From contig NZ_JAMQHN010000029.1 of NCBI RefSeq assembly GCF_025993755.1, positions 1-64,000 on the forward strand: DNA of 64,000 nt, in the 5' to 3' direction. This document shows positions 16,256 to 28,501 of the stretch, piece after piece. Numbering within the stretch: the stretch's first letter is position 1; each line of letters begins with the position of its first letter. The translations under genes and the position numbers were made by a program. Under the pieces are notes generated by a model that had not been told where the DNA came from, made no database searches, and was given only the letters and a program-made list of their open reading frames with translations. Origin of the DNA: Thermomonas sp. GTDB lineage: Bacteria; Pseudomonadota; Gammaproteobacteria; Xanthomonadales; Xanthomonadaceae.

Positions 16256-17647
16256 ATGCGCACCCCCCTGCTGGCCGCCACGCTCGCCTTGCTGATTGCC
16301 GCGCCGCTGGCCGCCAGGCAGCCCACGCGCATCCCCGATGCCGCGATCACCCAGGCAAGCACGCTGCGCGCCAGCGCGCTGGCCGATCCCACCGCATGGC
16401 AGGTGCTGGAATCGCTGACCACCGAAGTCGGCCCGCGGCTGGCCGGCAGCGAGGGCGACGCCCGCGCCGTGGCTTGGGCGCAGGCCAAGTTCCGCGAACT
16501 CGGCTACGACCGGGTCTGGACCGAGCCGGTCACCTTCCCGAAATGGGTCCGCCGCTCGGAGACGCTCGAAGTGCTGGGCGCGCACGCGCAGCCGCTGCGG
16601 GTCGGCGCATTGGGCGGCAGCCCGGGCGGGACGGTCGAAGGCGAGGTGGTGCGCTTCCCCGACCTCGCCGCGCTGCAGGCGGTTGCGGACGGATCGCTGG
16701 CCGGGAAGATCGTTTTCATCGACTACACCATGCAGGCCCGCCGCGACGGCGGCGACTATCGCACCGCCGGCGGAATCCGCTGGGCGGGCCCGTCGGTCGC
16801 CATCCAAAAGGGCGCGATCGGGTTCCTGATGCGTTCGGCGGGCACGTCGCTCTCGCGCGAGCCGCACACCGGCAATACCGGCTTCGCGCCGGGACTGGCG
16901 CCCATCCCTTCCGCCGCGCTGGCCACCATCGACGCCGCCCAGCTGGCGCGGCTGGTCGCGCTCGCCCCGACCCGCGTTCGGCTGGCGCTGGACTGCGGCT
17001 ACGAAGGCGAGGCGACCTCGTACAACGTGATCGGCGAAATCACCGGCAGCGCCCGTCCCGATGAAATAGTCCTGCTCGGCGGTCACCTCGACTCCTGGGA
17101 CTACGGCACCGGCGCGATCGACGATGCCGCCGGCATCGCCATCACCATGGCCACCGGCGCCCTGCTCAAGCCGCTGCATCCGGCCCGCACCCTCCGCGTG
17201 GTGGCTTTCGCCAACGAGGAGCAGGGCCTGTGGGGCGGCCGCGCCTACGCCCAGCGGCATGCCGCTGAGGTCGCCCGCCACGTGATCGCGATCGAAAGCG
17301 ATTTTGGCGCGGCGCCGATCTTCGGTTTCGACTCCAGCGCGCGCGACCTGCAGCCGCAGGCGCTGGCGCAGATCCAGCAAGCGCTTGCACCGCTGGACAT
17401 CGCATGGCTGCCGAAGCAAGGCGACCCGGAATCGGACATCGGCGGCATGACCGATCTGGGCACCGCCTGGGCCTGGCTGGGCCACGACGGCACCCGCTAC
17501 TTCGACCTGCACCACACGGCCGACGACACCCTCGACAAGGTGATCCCGCAGGAACTGGCGCAGAACGTCGCCGCCTACGCCGTGTTCACCTGGCTTGCCG
17601 CGCAGGCCGACGGTGGCTTTGGCAGCGCGCCGAAGCCGGCGAAATAG
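16256..17647 (+). CDS. Secreted M28-family zinc aminopeptidase
   Basis: A 463-residue exported peptidase. A short signal peptide (MRTPLLAATLALLIAAPLAA) is followed by a PA-type insert (about residues 115-230) and the M28 catalytic domain: GGHLDSWDYGTGAIDDAAG supplies His and Asp zinc ligands, NEEQGLWGGRAYA the catalytic and ligand Glu residues, IESDFGAAPIFGF an Asp ligand, and FDLHHTADDTLDKV the last His. This matches glutamate carboxypeptidase-like or PgcP-type aminopeptidases that degrade peptides in the periplasm or outside. GGAG sits 8 bases before the ATG. Confidence 0.93.
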   Translation: MRTPLLAATLALLIAAPLAARQPTRIPDAAITQASTLRASALADPTAWQVLESLTTEVGPRLAGSEGDARAVAWAQAKFRELGYDRVWTEPVTFPKWVRRSETLEVLGAHAQPLRVGALGGSPGGTVEGEVVRFPDLAALQAVADGSLAGKIVFIDYTMQARRDGGDYRTAGGIRWAGPSVAIQKGAIGFLMRSAGTSLSREPHTGNTGFAPGLAPIPSAALATIDAAQLARLVALAPTRVRLALDCGYEGEATSYNVIGEITGSARPDEIVLLGGHLDSWDYGTGAIDDAAGIAITMATGALLKPLHPARTLRVVAFANEEQGLWGGRAYAQRHAAEVARHVIAIESDFGAAPIFGFDSSARDLQPQALAQIQQALAPLDIAWLPKQGDPESDIGGMTDLGTAWAWLGHDGTRYFDLHHTADDTLDKVIPQELAQNVAAYAVFTWLAAQADGGFGSAPKPAK

Positions 17648-17678
17648 CTTCAGTAGTCGCGGGAGGCAGAGCGTTTTA

Positions 17679-17902
17679 GACGCGGATTGGCGCGGATGAA
17701 CGCGGATAAGGCGATCAGGGCGATGGGATCCTGACGCCTCTGATCCCGACGCGCAGCAGGGACAAGGCCGCGAGCCGCTGACGGAATTTTTCTGAGACGT
17801 GGGTGACTACGCGCCCGATGCGCTACGCCCCCTCTGGCCATGGCTGCCTTTGCTGAAGCGGTGGTGGTTATCCATCCGCGTTCATCCGCGCCAATCCGCG
17901 TC
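17679..17902. repeat. Inverted repeat with three 10-bp-phased CGCGGAT motifs per arm
   Basis: The left arm (17679-17707) and right arm (17874-17902) are perfect 29-base inverted copies. Each arm contains CGCGGAT three times at exact 10-base spacing, separated by TGG and GAA. Near-identical arms facing each other over about 166 bases suggest a small dispersed intergenic element or an ordered protein-binding array. Confidence 0.9.
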
Positions 17903-17916
17903 AAAACACACAGTCA

Positions 17917-17941
17917 AGAAAAAGGCGGCACAGGCCGCCTT
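17917..17941 (-). terminator. Terminator of the aceE transcript
   Basis: A perfect 8-bp stem AAGGCGGC (17922-17929) with GCCGCCTT (17934-17941), a 4-base loop, then a run of T on the minus strand. It lies 28 bases after the aceE stop codon. Confidence 0.88.
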
Positions 17942-17969
17942 CTCCCAGCACCAAAACCGCCGCCGCCGC

Positions 17970-20660
<2,691 letters not shown>

Positions 20661-20720
20661 CGCACGCCTCGAGTTGAGCAAATACTCGACAGAGTCTAGC
20701 AAGTCGCGATGAAGGGGAAT

Positions 20721-20762
20721 GCTGCAATGCAGCTCAAGTCATGTTTTTATCCGGATATATCC
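20721..20762 (-). promoter_or_regulatory. Palindromes in the aceE upstream region
   Basis: Three short perfect dyads lie 60-100 bases before the aceE start: GCTGCA-A-TGCAGC (20721-20733), and the overlapping TATCCGGATA (20748-20757) and GGATATATCC (20753-20762). The stretch is AT-rich and probably includes the aceE promoter. They do not match the PdhR site of E. coli (ATTGGT-N3-ACCAAT). Confidence 0.4.
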
Positions 20763-20782
20763 AAAAATTCATCAAAACGCGC

Positions 20783-23092
20783 TCAGTCGGCCATCCGGTC
20801 CCGTCGCGAGGCCGCCGCGCGGAGCTGCGCATCGACGGCGACCACCGCGGTCATGTTCACCACCCGGCGCGAGCTGGAGGCCGGGGTCAGGATGTGCGCC
20901 GGCTGGTCCAGGCCCATCAGGATCGGCCCGATCGCGACCCCGCGCGTCATCACCCGGACCAGGTTGTAGGCGATGTTGGCGGCATCGAGGTTGGGCAGCA
21001 CCAGCAGGTTGGCGCGACCCTTGAGCGTGGTGTTCGGGAAGATGCGCTGGCGGAGGATCTCGTCCCAGGCGGTGTCGGCCATCATCTCGCCATCGACTTC
21101 CAGCTCGGGCGCGCGCTCGCGCAGGATTTCGCAGGCTCGGCGCATCTTGGCGGCGCTGGCGTCCTGGTGGCTGCCGAAGTTGGAATGCGACAGCAGGGCC
21201 ACCTTGGGGTCGATCCCGAACAACCTGAGCCGCAGCGCGGCCTGCATCGTGGCCTCGGCGATCTTCTCCGCCGACGGTTCCAGGTGCACGTGGGTATCGA
21301 CGAAGAACCAGGCGCCGGCGTCGTTGAGCACGCCGGTCATGGCGGCGGTCCCCTGCGCGCCGGGCTCGAACTCGAAGATGCTGTGCAGGTAGCCCAGCTT
21401 CTTGTGGTAGCGGCCGACCAGCCCGCAGATCAGGGCGTCGGCCTCGCCGCGCTCCACCATCATCGCCGCGATCAGGGTCGGGCGCGAACGCATCAGGTTC
21501 TTGGCCGCATCCGGCGTCACGCCGCTGCGTTCGTTCAGCGCGTGGTACTGGCGCCAATAGGCGTCGAAACGCGGATCGTCGCCGATGTCGGTCAGCTCGA
21601 AATCCACCCCGGCGCGCATGCGCAGCCCCAGCTTCTCGATGCGGCTTTCGATCACCTCCGGGCGACCGATCAGGATCGGGAACGCGAGTTTCTCGTCGAT
21701 CACGGTCTGCACCGCGCGCAGCACCACGTACTCTTCGCCTTCGGCGTAGACCACGCGCTTGCGGTCGGCACGGGCGCGGTCGTAGACCGGCTTCATCATC
21801 AGGCTGGTGCGGTAGATGAACTGGCCCAGCTTCTCGGTGTAGGCGTCGAGGTCGGCCAGCGGGCGTTCGGCGATGCCGGAATCCATCGCCGCCTTGGCCA
21901 CCGCCGGCGCCAGACTGGTCAGAAGGCGCGGGTCGAACGGCCGCGGGATCAGGTATTCGCGGCCGAAGCGCGGCACCTCGCCGCCGTAGGCGCTGCCGAG
22001 GTCGGAGGCCTCGCGCCGCGCCAATTCGGCGATCGCGCGCACGCAGGCCAGCTTCATGTCCTCGTTGATTTCCCGGGCGCCGACGTCCAGCGCACCGCGG
22101 AAGATGTAGGGGAAGCAGACCGCGTTGTTGACCTGGTTGGGGAAATCCGAGCGGCCGGTGGCGATGATCGCGTCCGGGCGCACCGCCAGCGCGTCGGACG
22201 GCAGGATCTCGGGGTAGGGATTGGCCAGCGCGAGGATGATCGGGTTCTCCGCCATCGTCGCCACCATCGCGGGCGTCAGGATGCCGCCGGCGGACAGGCC
22301 GAGGAACACGTCGGCACCGGCCACGATCTCCGCCAGCGTGCGCTTGTCGGTGTCGCGCGCGTAGCGGGCCTTGTCGGGGTCGAGGTTTTCGCGGCCGGCG
22401 TGGATCACGCCCTGGCGGTCATAGGCGATGATGTTCCCGGGCTTCAGGCCCAGCGCCACCAGCATGTCGAGGCAGGCGATCCCGGCCGCGCCGGCGCCGG
22501 TGGTCGCGAGCTTGACCTCCTCGATCTTCTTGCCCGCCACGTGCAGGGCGTTGAGCACGGCGGCGCCGACGATGATCGCGGTACCGTGTTGATCGTCGTG
22601 GAACACCGGGATGTTCATCCGCTCGCGCAGCTTGCGCTCGACGATGAAGCACTCCGGCGCCTTGATGTCCTCCAGGTTGATGCCGCCGAAGGTCGGCTCC
22701 AGCGCGGCGATGATCTCCACCAGCTTGTCGGGATCGCGCTCGTTGACCTCGATGTCGAACACGTCGATGCCGGCGAACTTCTGGAACAGGATGCCCTTGC
22801 CCTCCATCACCGGCTTGCCTGCCAGCGGCCCGATGTCGCCCAGCCCCAGCACCGCGGTGCCGTTGCTGATCACCGCCACCAGATTGCCGCGCGCGGTGTA
22901 TTCGCTGACCTTGCGCGGGTCGGCGGCAATTTCCTCGCAGGCGAAGGCCACGCCCGGCGAATAGGCCAGCGCCAGGTCGCGCTGGGTCACCATCGGTTTG
23001 GTGACCGCGATCTTGATCTTTCCCTTCGGTTCCTGGCTGTGGTAATCGAGCGCCGCCTGCTTGAGATCCTCACTCGCACGGCTGTCTGACAT
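20783..23092 (-). CDS. maeB: NADP-dependent malic enzyme with phosphotransacetylase-like domain
   Basis: A 769-residue MaeB-type enzyme converting malate to pyruvate and CO2 with NADP. The malic domain (about 20-160) has [17 protein letters not shown] and the catalytic-lysine region [21 protein letters not shown]. The NAD(P)-binding domain (165-405) has [16 protein letters not shown]. Residues about 430-769 form a phosphotransacetylase-like domain ([25 protein letters not shown]), regulatory rather than catalytic in known MaeB proteins. The ATG at 23092 gives [15 protein letters not shown], the normal N-terminus. Its product pyruvate is the substrate of the AceE encoded downstream. Confidence 0.96.
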   Translation of the reverse strand: MSDSRASEDLKQAALDYHSQEPKGKIKIAVTKPMVTQRDLALAYSPGVAFACEEIAADPRKVSEYTARGNLVAVISNGTAVLGLGDIGPLAGKPVMEGKGILFQKFAGIDVFDIEVNERDPDKLVEIIAALEPTFGGINLEDIKAPECFIVERKLRERMNIPVFHDDQHGTAIIVGAAVLNALHVAGKKIEEVKLATTGAGAAGIACLDMLVALGLKPGNIIAYDRQGVIHAGRENLDPDKARYARDTDKRTLAEIVAGADVFLGLSAGGILTPAMVATMAENPIILALANPYPEILPSDALAVRPDAIIATGRSDFPNQVNNAVCFPYIFRGALDVGAREINEDMKLACVRAIAELARREASDLGSAYGGEVPRFGREYLIPRPFDPRLLTSLAPAVAKAAMDSGIAERPLADLDAYTEKLGQFIYRTSLMMKPVYDRARADRKRVVYAEGEEYVVLRAVQTVIDEKLAFPILIGRPEVIESRIEKLGLRMRAGVDFELTDIGDDPRFDAYWRQYHALNERSGVTPDAAKNLMRSRPTLIAAMMVERGEADALICGLVGRYHKKLGYLHSIFEFEPGAQGTAAMTGVLNDAGAWFFVDTHVHLEPSAEKIAEATMQAALRLRLFGIDPKVALLSHSNFGSHQDASAAKMRRACEILRERAPELEVDGEMMADTAWDEILRQRIFPNTTLKGRANLLVLPNLDAANIAYNLVRVMTRGVAIGPILMGLDQPAHILTPASSSRRVVNMTAVVAVDAQLRAAASRRDRMAD

Positions 23093-23197
23093 GGGGTTCT
23101 GTCCGATTCCTGTTCCGGGCCGATGATGATAGCGACTTGGCCATGCAGGGGCTGAAGCCCGAGCAACCGACGGCAAAGTCGCTTCGGCTGGCTTTGC

Positions 23198-24454
23198 TCA
23201 GATGTCCGTCACCGAATCCGCCGCAACGACCTGGTCCAGACGGATTCGGTTCGCGAACAGAGAAAACGCCAGCGCGCCGGCCAGCCCGTTGGCGCGCGCC
23301 ACCCACTCAGGCAGCCAGCGCGGCTCGATCAGCCCGCCTTCGCCGAACAGCGGCTCGAAGCGCCGCACGTCGGCCAGAGTCATCTTCCCGGCGAACAGCA
23401 GCCTGCACAGGCGCAGGCGTCCGTTCTTCAGCGCCCAGCGGAAAAACGTGTGTATCCCGATCAGGCCGCGCAGGTAGACCGTGTCCTTGGTGAAGGCGTG
23501 GCCGCCGGTGGTGGGCACGCCGCGGTAGACGCGCTGGGCCGAGGTGAAGCTCTCCACCGGATCCTGTCCGGCATCGATGAAATAGCGGAACACCGCCATG
23601 AAATCCGCGCCGTCCTGCGCCATCGCCACCGCCTCGATGCGCAGGCTGACCCGCTTCATCCGTTCGATGTCGATGCTGCCCGTGATCTGCTCGGCGAACA
23701 CCGCCAGTCCTTCCTGGGTTGCGGTGGTGCGCGGCGAGGACAGCGCCAGGCTTGGCAGCACGGTTTGCTGCTGGCCGTTGAGCGCGGTCAGCGAATGCAC
23801 GAACGCTTCGTGCTGCAACAACTGCTGCATGTCGTAATCGGAGAAGGCGGCGCCCGAGCGCACCCGGATGCGGGTGGCCCCGGCGGCCGCCTTGGCGATC
23901 AGGTCCGGGTCCAGTTCGACCGTGATCACGCGGCCGTCGAAGAAATCGTCCAGCCTGGCCTGCAGCTGCAGCACCAGCGCCGTGGCGGAGATCTCAACCT
24001 GCTCGGCAGGCGCCAGCAGTTCGCGGTCCATCTCGTCGGCCACGGTGATGAAGTGGTTGGCGGCTTCGCGCGTGGTCGCGCCGCCCGGCAGGGCCCGCTC
24101 CGGGCCTCCGAACAGGGCTTGCGACAGTTCCGCGACTCGCGGCGTGCCGAGGTTCTCGAGCAACTGCGCCGCAAGATCCCAGTCGCGCGCGGATTCGATC
24201 AGATACTGGCCAATGGGATGGTCGGGGTCGGCTTCCGCGGCGATCGCTTCGAACTCGCGGCGGACCTCGCCGAAATCGTGCTTCGGATAGGCGTAGTTCG
24301 GCAGCCTGGCCTTGCCGCGCGAATAATCGGCAAGGAAACGGTCGCGCTCGCTGGCCGGCCAGCTGGCGTAGCTGAGCAGGCGGATGCCCTTGGCCGCGCG
24401 CGCCATGCGGACATCGAGCGCGGCGTGGCGGGCGATTGCGTCAGTGCCGTCCAT
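23198..24454 (-). CDS. QEGLA-motif (DUF1704) metallohydrolase-like protein
   Basis: A 418-residue protein of the family annotated as 'flavohemoglobin expression-modulating QEGLA motif protein' or tyrosine/MATCAP-like peptidase. HEAFVHSL (an HExxxH motif near residue 240) and TQEGLAVFAEQ about 35 residues later provide the expected zinc and catalytic residues. TKDTVYLRGLIGIHTFFRW is another conserved block. The role in bacteria is not established; eukaryotic relatives are tyrosine carboxypeptidases. Its start overlaps the rsgA 3' end by 14 bases, so the two are translationally linked. Confidence 0.86.
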   Translation of the reverse strand: MDGTDAIARHAALDVRMARAAKGIRLLSYASWPASERDRFLADYSRGKARLPNYAYPKHDFGEVRREFEAIAAEADPDHPIGQYLIESARDWDLAAQLLENLGTPRVAELSQALFGGPERALPGGATTREAANHFITVADEMDRELLAPAEQVEISATALVLQLQARLDDFFDGRVITVELDPDLIAKAAAGATRIRVRSGAAFSDYDMQQLLQHEAFVHSLTALNGQQQTVLPSLALSSPRTTATQEGLAVFAEQITGSIDIERMKRVSLRIEAVAMAQDGADFMAVFRYFIDAGQDPVESFTSAQRVYRGVPTTGGHAFTKDTVYLRGLIGIHTFFRWALKNGRLRLCRLLFAGKMTLADVRRFEPLFGEGGLIEPRWLPEWVARANGLAGALAFSLFANRIRLDQVVAADSVTDI

Positions 24455-25541
24455 GTTTTTCGTCCAATCGCTTGTGCAACGACTTGCCCTGAATCCGCGA
24501 CTCGGCCTTCTGCAACAGCCGCGCCGCCTGCCGATCGGCGGCGCCGGCAACCTCGTCGCACAGTTTCAGGAAATTGGCGAGCCTTGCCGCTTCCAGTTCG
24601 CCGCTTTCGATGGCCGCACGCACGGCACAACCGGGTTCCTTCACGTGCCTGCAGTCGCGGAAACGGCATTGCTCCGCCATCGACTCGATGTCGGCAAAAC
24701 TTTCCGCCACGTCTTCCTCGCCGGTCGGCTTGAGCTCGCGCATGCCGGGGGTATCGATCAGGCAGGCGCCCGAGGGCAGGGCCAGCAAGGCGCGATGGGT
24801 CGTGGTGTGGCGACCGCGGGCATCGGACGCCCGCACCGCGCCGGTCTTCATTTTCCGGATCCCGAGCAGGGTATTGGTCAAGGTCGATTTGCCGGCACCG
24901 GAACTGCCCACCAGCACCACGCTCTGGCCGGGGCCCAGCCACGGCGCCAGGACCGATACGCTGCCCGGATCCTTGGCGTTGACCGCCAGCACCTGCGCCG
25001 GCAGCGCCGACAACGCTTGCAGCGCGCTGTCGGGATCGGCCAGACCCTTGTCCGCCTTGGTCAGCACGACGACGGGCCGCACGCCGCTGCCGGCGACCAG
25101 CAGCAGGTAGCGCTCGATCCGGCGCGGATTGAAATCCCCGTCCAGCCCGCACAGCACCAGCACGGTATCGATGTTGGCGGCGATCACCTGCTGGCGGTAA
25201 TGCTCCCCCGCGGCGGCGCGCTTGATCGCGGAAAACCGCGGCAGCAGCGCCACGATCCGCAGTCCGCCGGGAGGTTGCCCGTCGACCAGCACCCAGTCCC
25301 CGACCGCCGGCCGCGCCTCCGGGGCGATCCCGCCGGCGCGATAGCTGCCGGCCCGCTGCCACTCCGGCAGCGATTCCGCCGGCCAGATCGCCTGCGCGTC
25401 CTCGGCCACCCGGTAGCCGCTGCGGTGCTGCTCCACGATCCGCGCCGGCCGCGCCTGCGGGTACTGCGCCTGCAGCGCCGCCCATGCGGCTTCCAGCGCC
25501 GGCGGCGGCGCCCGCCAGCCGATGGCGGTCAGGGCGGTCAC
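24441..25541 (-). CDS. rsgA: Small-subunit-dependent GTPase A (30S maturation)
   Basis: A 366-residue circularly permuted GTPase that checks late 30S ribosome assembly. An N-terminal OB fold is followed by the permuted G motifs in the order G4 (VVLTKAD), G1 (VGSSGAGKSTLTN), G2 region (GRHTTTHRALLAL) and G3 (DTPGMREL). The C-terminal zinc site is CRFRDCRHVKEPGC with the intervening His. Length is normal. It lies upstream of, and overlaps by 14 bases, the QEGLA gene. Its 5' side faces the divergent aminotransferase gene across 124 bases. Confidence 0.96.
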   Translation of the reverse strand: MTALTAIGWRAPPPALEAAWAALQAQYPQARPARIVEQHRSGYRVAEDAQAIWPAESLPEWQRAGSYRAGGIAPEARPAVGDWVLVDGQPPGGLRIVALLPRFSAIKRAAAGEHYRQQVIAANIDTVLVLCGLDGDFNPRRIERYLLLVAGSGVRPVVVLTKADKGLADPDSALQALSALPAQVLAVNAKDPGSVSVLAPWLGPGQSVVLVGSSGAGKSTLTNTLLGIRKMKTGAVRASDARGRHTTTHRALLALPSGACLIDTPGMRELKPTGEEDVAESFADIESMAEQCRFRDCRHVKEPGCAVRAAIESGELEAARLANFLKLCDEVAGAADRQAARLLQKAESRIQGKSLHKRLDEKHGRH

Positions 25542-25665
25542 GGGCGGGAAAAGGGCGTCATGACGGGATTCTAGGCCATCCGGGGGCGCGGAACCGCGTC
25601 TGCACGCGCGCTCGACCGGATTCGGCTAGTCTAGGCGGTCTTGTTTCCCGTACTCGTTCGCCCCG

Positions 25666-26925
25666 ATGGCCGCCTTCAACCCCCGCAACAAGATCGCCAC
25701 CCGCACCCGCCTGTCCGAAGTCCGTTACGAAATCCGCGGGGAGCTGGCGCGCCGCGCGCGCGAACTGGAGGCCCAGGGCCGCAAACTCATCAAGCTCAAC
25801 ATCGGCAACCCTGGCGCGTTCGGGTTCCGTGCGCCGGAACACCTGCAGGATGCCATCGCCGGCCGCATCGCCCGCACCGATCCCTACACCCACCAGCAGG
25901 GCCTGCCGGAAGCACGCGAAGCGATCGCCGAATTCCACCGCCAGCGCGGCACCCCCAACGCCTCGCCGGAGCGGGTGTTCGTGGGCAACGGCGTGTCCGA
26001 GTTGATCGACATCTCGCTGCGCGCCCTGCTGAACCCGGGCGAGGAAGTGCTGGTGCCCTCGCCCGACTACCCGCTGTGGAGCGCGGCCACCATCCTCAAC
26101 GACGGCCGCCCGGTCTACTACAAGTGCGACCGCGACAACGGCTTCCTGCCCGACCCGGAGCAGATCGAATCGCTGGTGTCCTCGCGCACCCGCGCGATTG
26201 TCTTGATCAACCCCAACAATCCCACCGGCGCGAACTATCCGCGCGCGCTGCTGGAGCGCATCGTCGAGATCGCCCGCCGCTACCGCCTGCTGTTGCTGGT
26301 CGATGAAATCTACGACGGCATCCTGTACGACGACGCGGTGTTCCAGCCGGTCGCCCCGCTGGCCGGCGACCTGCCATGCATGAGTTTCGGTGGGCTATCC
26401 AAGGTGCACCGCGCCTGCGGCTGGCGGGTGGGCTGGGCGGTGCTGTCCGGTGACCCGCTGGCCTGCGGCGATTTCCACCACGCGCTCGACCTGCTCGGCG
26501 CGCTGCGCCTGTGCGCCAACGTGCCGGGGCAATTTGCGATCGAGCAGGCGCTGCACGGCACCGACACCATCACCCCGCTGTGCCGGCCGGGCGGCCGCCT
26601 GTACGAGACCCGGCGCGCATTGATCGACAGCTGCACCGCCAGCGAGCACCTGTCGCTGGTGGCGCCGCAGGGCGCGCTGTACGGCTTCCCGCGCATCATC
26701 GGGCCGTCCGCGCAGGGCTTCGACGATCACGAATTCGCTTTGGAAATGCTGGAACACGAGGACGTGCTGATCGTGCCGGGCACCAGCTTCAACGTGCCCT
26801 ACCGCGAACACTTCCGGGTGACGCTGCTGCCCGAAGCGCCGGTGCTGCGGGAAGTGTTCACCCGCATCGACCGTGTGCTGGCCCGCCGCGCCCAACGCGC
26901 AGGCGAACGCAGCGCAGTGGCCTGA
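25666..26925 (+). CDS. AlaA-like PLP-dependent aminotransferase
   Basis: A 419-residue class I/II aminotransferase. LIKLNIGNPGAFGFRAPEHL, YTHQQGLPEAREAIA, INPNNPTGANYP, LVDEIYDGILYDD and the PLP-lysine segment SFGGLSKVHRACGWRVGW are all present, as is the substrate-carboxylate arginine near HFRVTLLPE. The pattern fits AlaA (glutamate-pyruvate transaminase) of E. coli, so a role in alanine synthesis is likely, though substrate cannot be proved from sequence. The gene is divergent from rsgA. Confidence 0.92.
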   Translation: MAAFNPRNKIATRTRLSEVRYEIRGELARRARELEAQGRKLIKLNIGNPGAFGFRAPEHLQDAIAGRIARTDPYTHQQGLPEAREAIAEFHRQRGTPNASPERVFVGNGVSELIDISLRALLNPGEEVLVPSPDYPLWSAATILNDGRPVYYKCDRDNGFLPDPEQIESLVSSRTRAIVLINPNNPTGANYPRALLERIVEIARRYRLLLLVDEIYDGILYDDAVFQPVAPLAGDLPCMSFGGLSKVHRACGWRVGWAVLSGDPLACGDFHHALDLLGALRLCANVPGQFAIEQALHGTDTITPLCRPGGRLYETRRALIDSCTASEHLSLVAPQGALYGFPRIIGPSAQGFDDHEFALEMLEHEDVLIVPGTSFNVPYREHFRVTLLPEAPVLREVFTRIDRVLARRAQRAGERSAVA

Positions 26926-26959
26926 GCAGGTTCGATTCAACGCCGCCCATACCGCACGG

Positions 26960-26972
26960 CGTAAAATTTACG
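26960..26972 (+). promoter_or_regulatory. Putative -10 within a palindrome upstream of the glutaredoxin fusion
   Basis: A perfect 6-1-6 dyad CGTAAA-A-TTTACG spans TAAAAT (26962-26967), 5 of 6 matches to a -10 box, 36 bases before the fusion-gene ATG. No clear -35 is seen at standard spacing. Confidence 0.4.
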
Positions 26973-27007
26973 TCACGTCTCCACGCATCCTCCCAACGGA
27001 ACCCCTC

Positions 27008-27931
27008 ATGTCCCTTGATCCGGCCCTGCGCGCGCGCATCGAAACCGTGCTGTCCGCCAACCCCGTCGTCTTGTTCCTGAAAGGCACGCCGAACGCGCCG
27101 CAATGCGGGTTCTCCGCGCGCGCGGTGGCCGCGCTGGACGCCGCCGGCGCGACCTATGCCCACGTCAACGTGCTCGCCGACCCGGAGATTCGCGAAGGCA
27201 TCAAGGTGTTCGGCGAATGGCCGACGATCCCGCAGCTCTATGTCCACGGCGAACTGGTCGGCGGCGCCGACATCATTTCGCAGATGGCCGGCAGCGGCGA
27301 GTTGCACGCCGCGCTGGGCCTGCCGCCGCCCGACCGCACGCCGCCGCAGATCACCATCACCCCGGCCGCCGCGCAGATGCTGAGGAAAGCCATCGACGAC
27401 GCCGGCCCCGGCTACGCGCTTCAAATCGACATCGATCGCGGTTTCAACGCCCAGCTGCAGCTGGCCGAGCGCGACGATTCCGCCATCGCCGCCGAGTCCG
27501 AAGGCATCCGCGCCCAGTTCGATCTGGTCAGCGCCCAGCGCGCCCGCGGCATGAAGATCGACTGGGCCGACGACGCCCGCGGCAAGGGGCTGGTGATCGA
27601 CAACCCCAACGCCCCGCCCAAGGTCGGCACGCTGACCCCGGCGCAGGCGCGCGAACGGGTTGCCGCCGGCAGCCTGACCCTGGTCGACGTGCGTCCGGCG
27701 CAGGAACGCGCGCTGGCGCAGGTTCCGGTGGCCTGCCGCACTTTCGACGACGGCGTCGAGGAAATCGAGGCACTGCCGAAAGACCAACCGCTGGCTTTCC
27801 TCTGCCAGGCCGGCGCCCGCAGCGCGCAGGCCGCCGAACACTTCCGCGCGCTGGGCTTCACCCGGGTTTTCAATGTCGCCGGGGGCATCGCGGCCTGGTC
27901 CGATCTGGATCCGTCCGTCCCGCGCTACTGA
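27008..27931 (+). CDS. Monothiol glutaredoxin / IscA-like / rhodanese fusion protein
   Basis: A 307-residue three-part protein. Residues 1-106 are a Grx4-type monothiol glutaredoxin (CGFS at Cys33, WPTIPQLYVHGELVGGADI), a class that holds and passes on [2Fe-2S] clusters with glutathione. Residues about 114-203 have the A-type carrier (IscA/HesB) shape, including GMKIDWADD and VIDNPNAPP, but contain no cysteine and so cannot bind a cluster in the usual way. Residues 208-307 are a rhodanese domain with active-site loop CQAGARS at Cys266. The only cysteines are 33, 243 and 266. The start at 27008 is the first Met giving a Grx N-terminus. Confidence 0.92.
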   Translation: MSLDPALRARIETVLSANPVVLFLKGTPNAPQCGFSARAVAALDAAGATYAHVNVLADPEIREGIKVFGEWPTIPQLYVHGELVGGADIISQMAGSGELHAALGLPPPDRTPPQITITPAAAQMLRKAIDDAGPGYALQIDIDRGFNAQLQLAERDDSAIAAESEGIRAQFDLVSAQRARGMKIDWADDARGKGLVIDNPNAPPKVGTLTPAQARERVAAGSLTLVDVRPAQERALAQVPVACRTFDDGVEEIEALPKDQPLAFLCQAGARSAQAAEHFRALGFTRVFNVAGGIAAWSDLDPSVPRY

Positions 27932-27940
27932 TCCGCGCGA

Positions 27941-28501
27941 TCAGAACCCGCCGCCTGCGTTCAGCCACGCCTGCTCCTCGGGCGTGCTCTCGCGCCCGAG
28001 CGCGCGGTTGCGGTGCGGAAAGCGGCCGAACCGGGCGATGACGTCGCGGTGGACGATCGCGTAATCGAGATACACGCCGGCCCCCAGGGATTTGAACAGC
28101 GCGACCGAGCGGTCCTGATCCACCAGCGATTCGGAATGCTCGAACGGCAGATAGAAAAACAGCCGCAGTTCCGGATCGCTCTGGACATCGAGGCCGCGGA
28201 CAATCGCGGCGGACGCGTGCAATCGCGCCAGCGGATCGGTGGCGAATGCGTGTGCGCTGCCGCGAAAGATGTTGCGCGGAATCTGATCGAGCAACAGCAG
28301 CAGCGCCAGCGCGCCTTCGGCATCGTGCATCCAGCCGTCCAGTTCGCGCTGCGCGGCCAGATGGTGGAGTTCGCCGAAACGCGTGCGGCAGGCCTCGTCG
28401 AACGCGACCCCGCCGTTGAACCATTTGCCGGGACCGGCATCGCGCCAGAAGCCCACCATGTCGGCTGGCGTCATTTCCCTCGCTCCTGCAGGTTCAGGCA
28501 T
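27941..28501 (-). CDS. DUF924 family protein
   Basis: A 186-residue soluble alpha-helical protein of the DUF924 family (tetratricopeptide-like fold, function unknown). The family pattern VGFWRDAGPGKWFNGG, LLLLDQIPRNIFRGSAHAFATD, LFFYLPFEHSES and the final FGRFPHRN are clear. An alternative start at the internal Met of MTPADMVGFW would remove ten residues and is equally plausible. The gene is convergent with the glutaredoxin fusion. Confidence 0.9.
   Translation of the reverse strand: MPEPAGAREMTPADMVGFWRDAGPGKWFNGGVAFDEACRTRFGELHHLAAQRELDGWMHDAEGALALLLLLDQIPRNIFRGSAHAFATDPLARLHASAAIVRGLDVQSDPELRLFFYLPFEHSESLVDQDRSVALFKSLGAGVYLDYAIVHRDVIARFGRFPHRNRALGRESTPEEQAWLNAGGGF

Larger units (their letters stand above)
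17648..17969. other. Intergenic region of 322 bases with an inverted-repeat element
   Basis: No convincing gene. It holds a pair of 29-bp inverted arms about 166 bases apart and the aceE terminator. The sequence between the arms has no clear reading frame or further symmetry. Confidence 0.8.

Noticed and set aside
20741..23089. 782-codon plus-strand open frame opposite maeB
   Set aside because: Antisense mirror of a clear malic enzyme; composition is that of a shadow frame.
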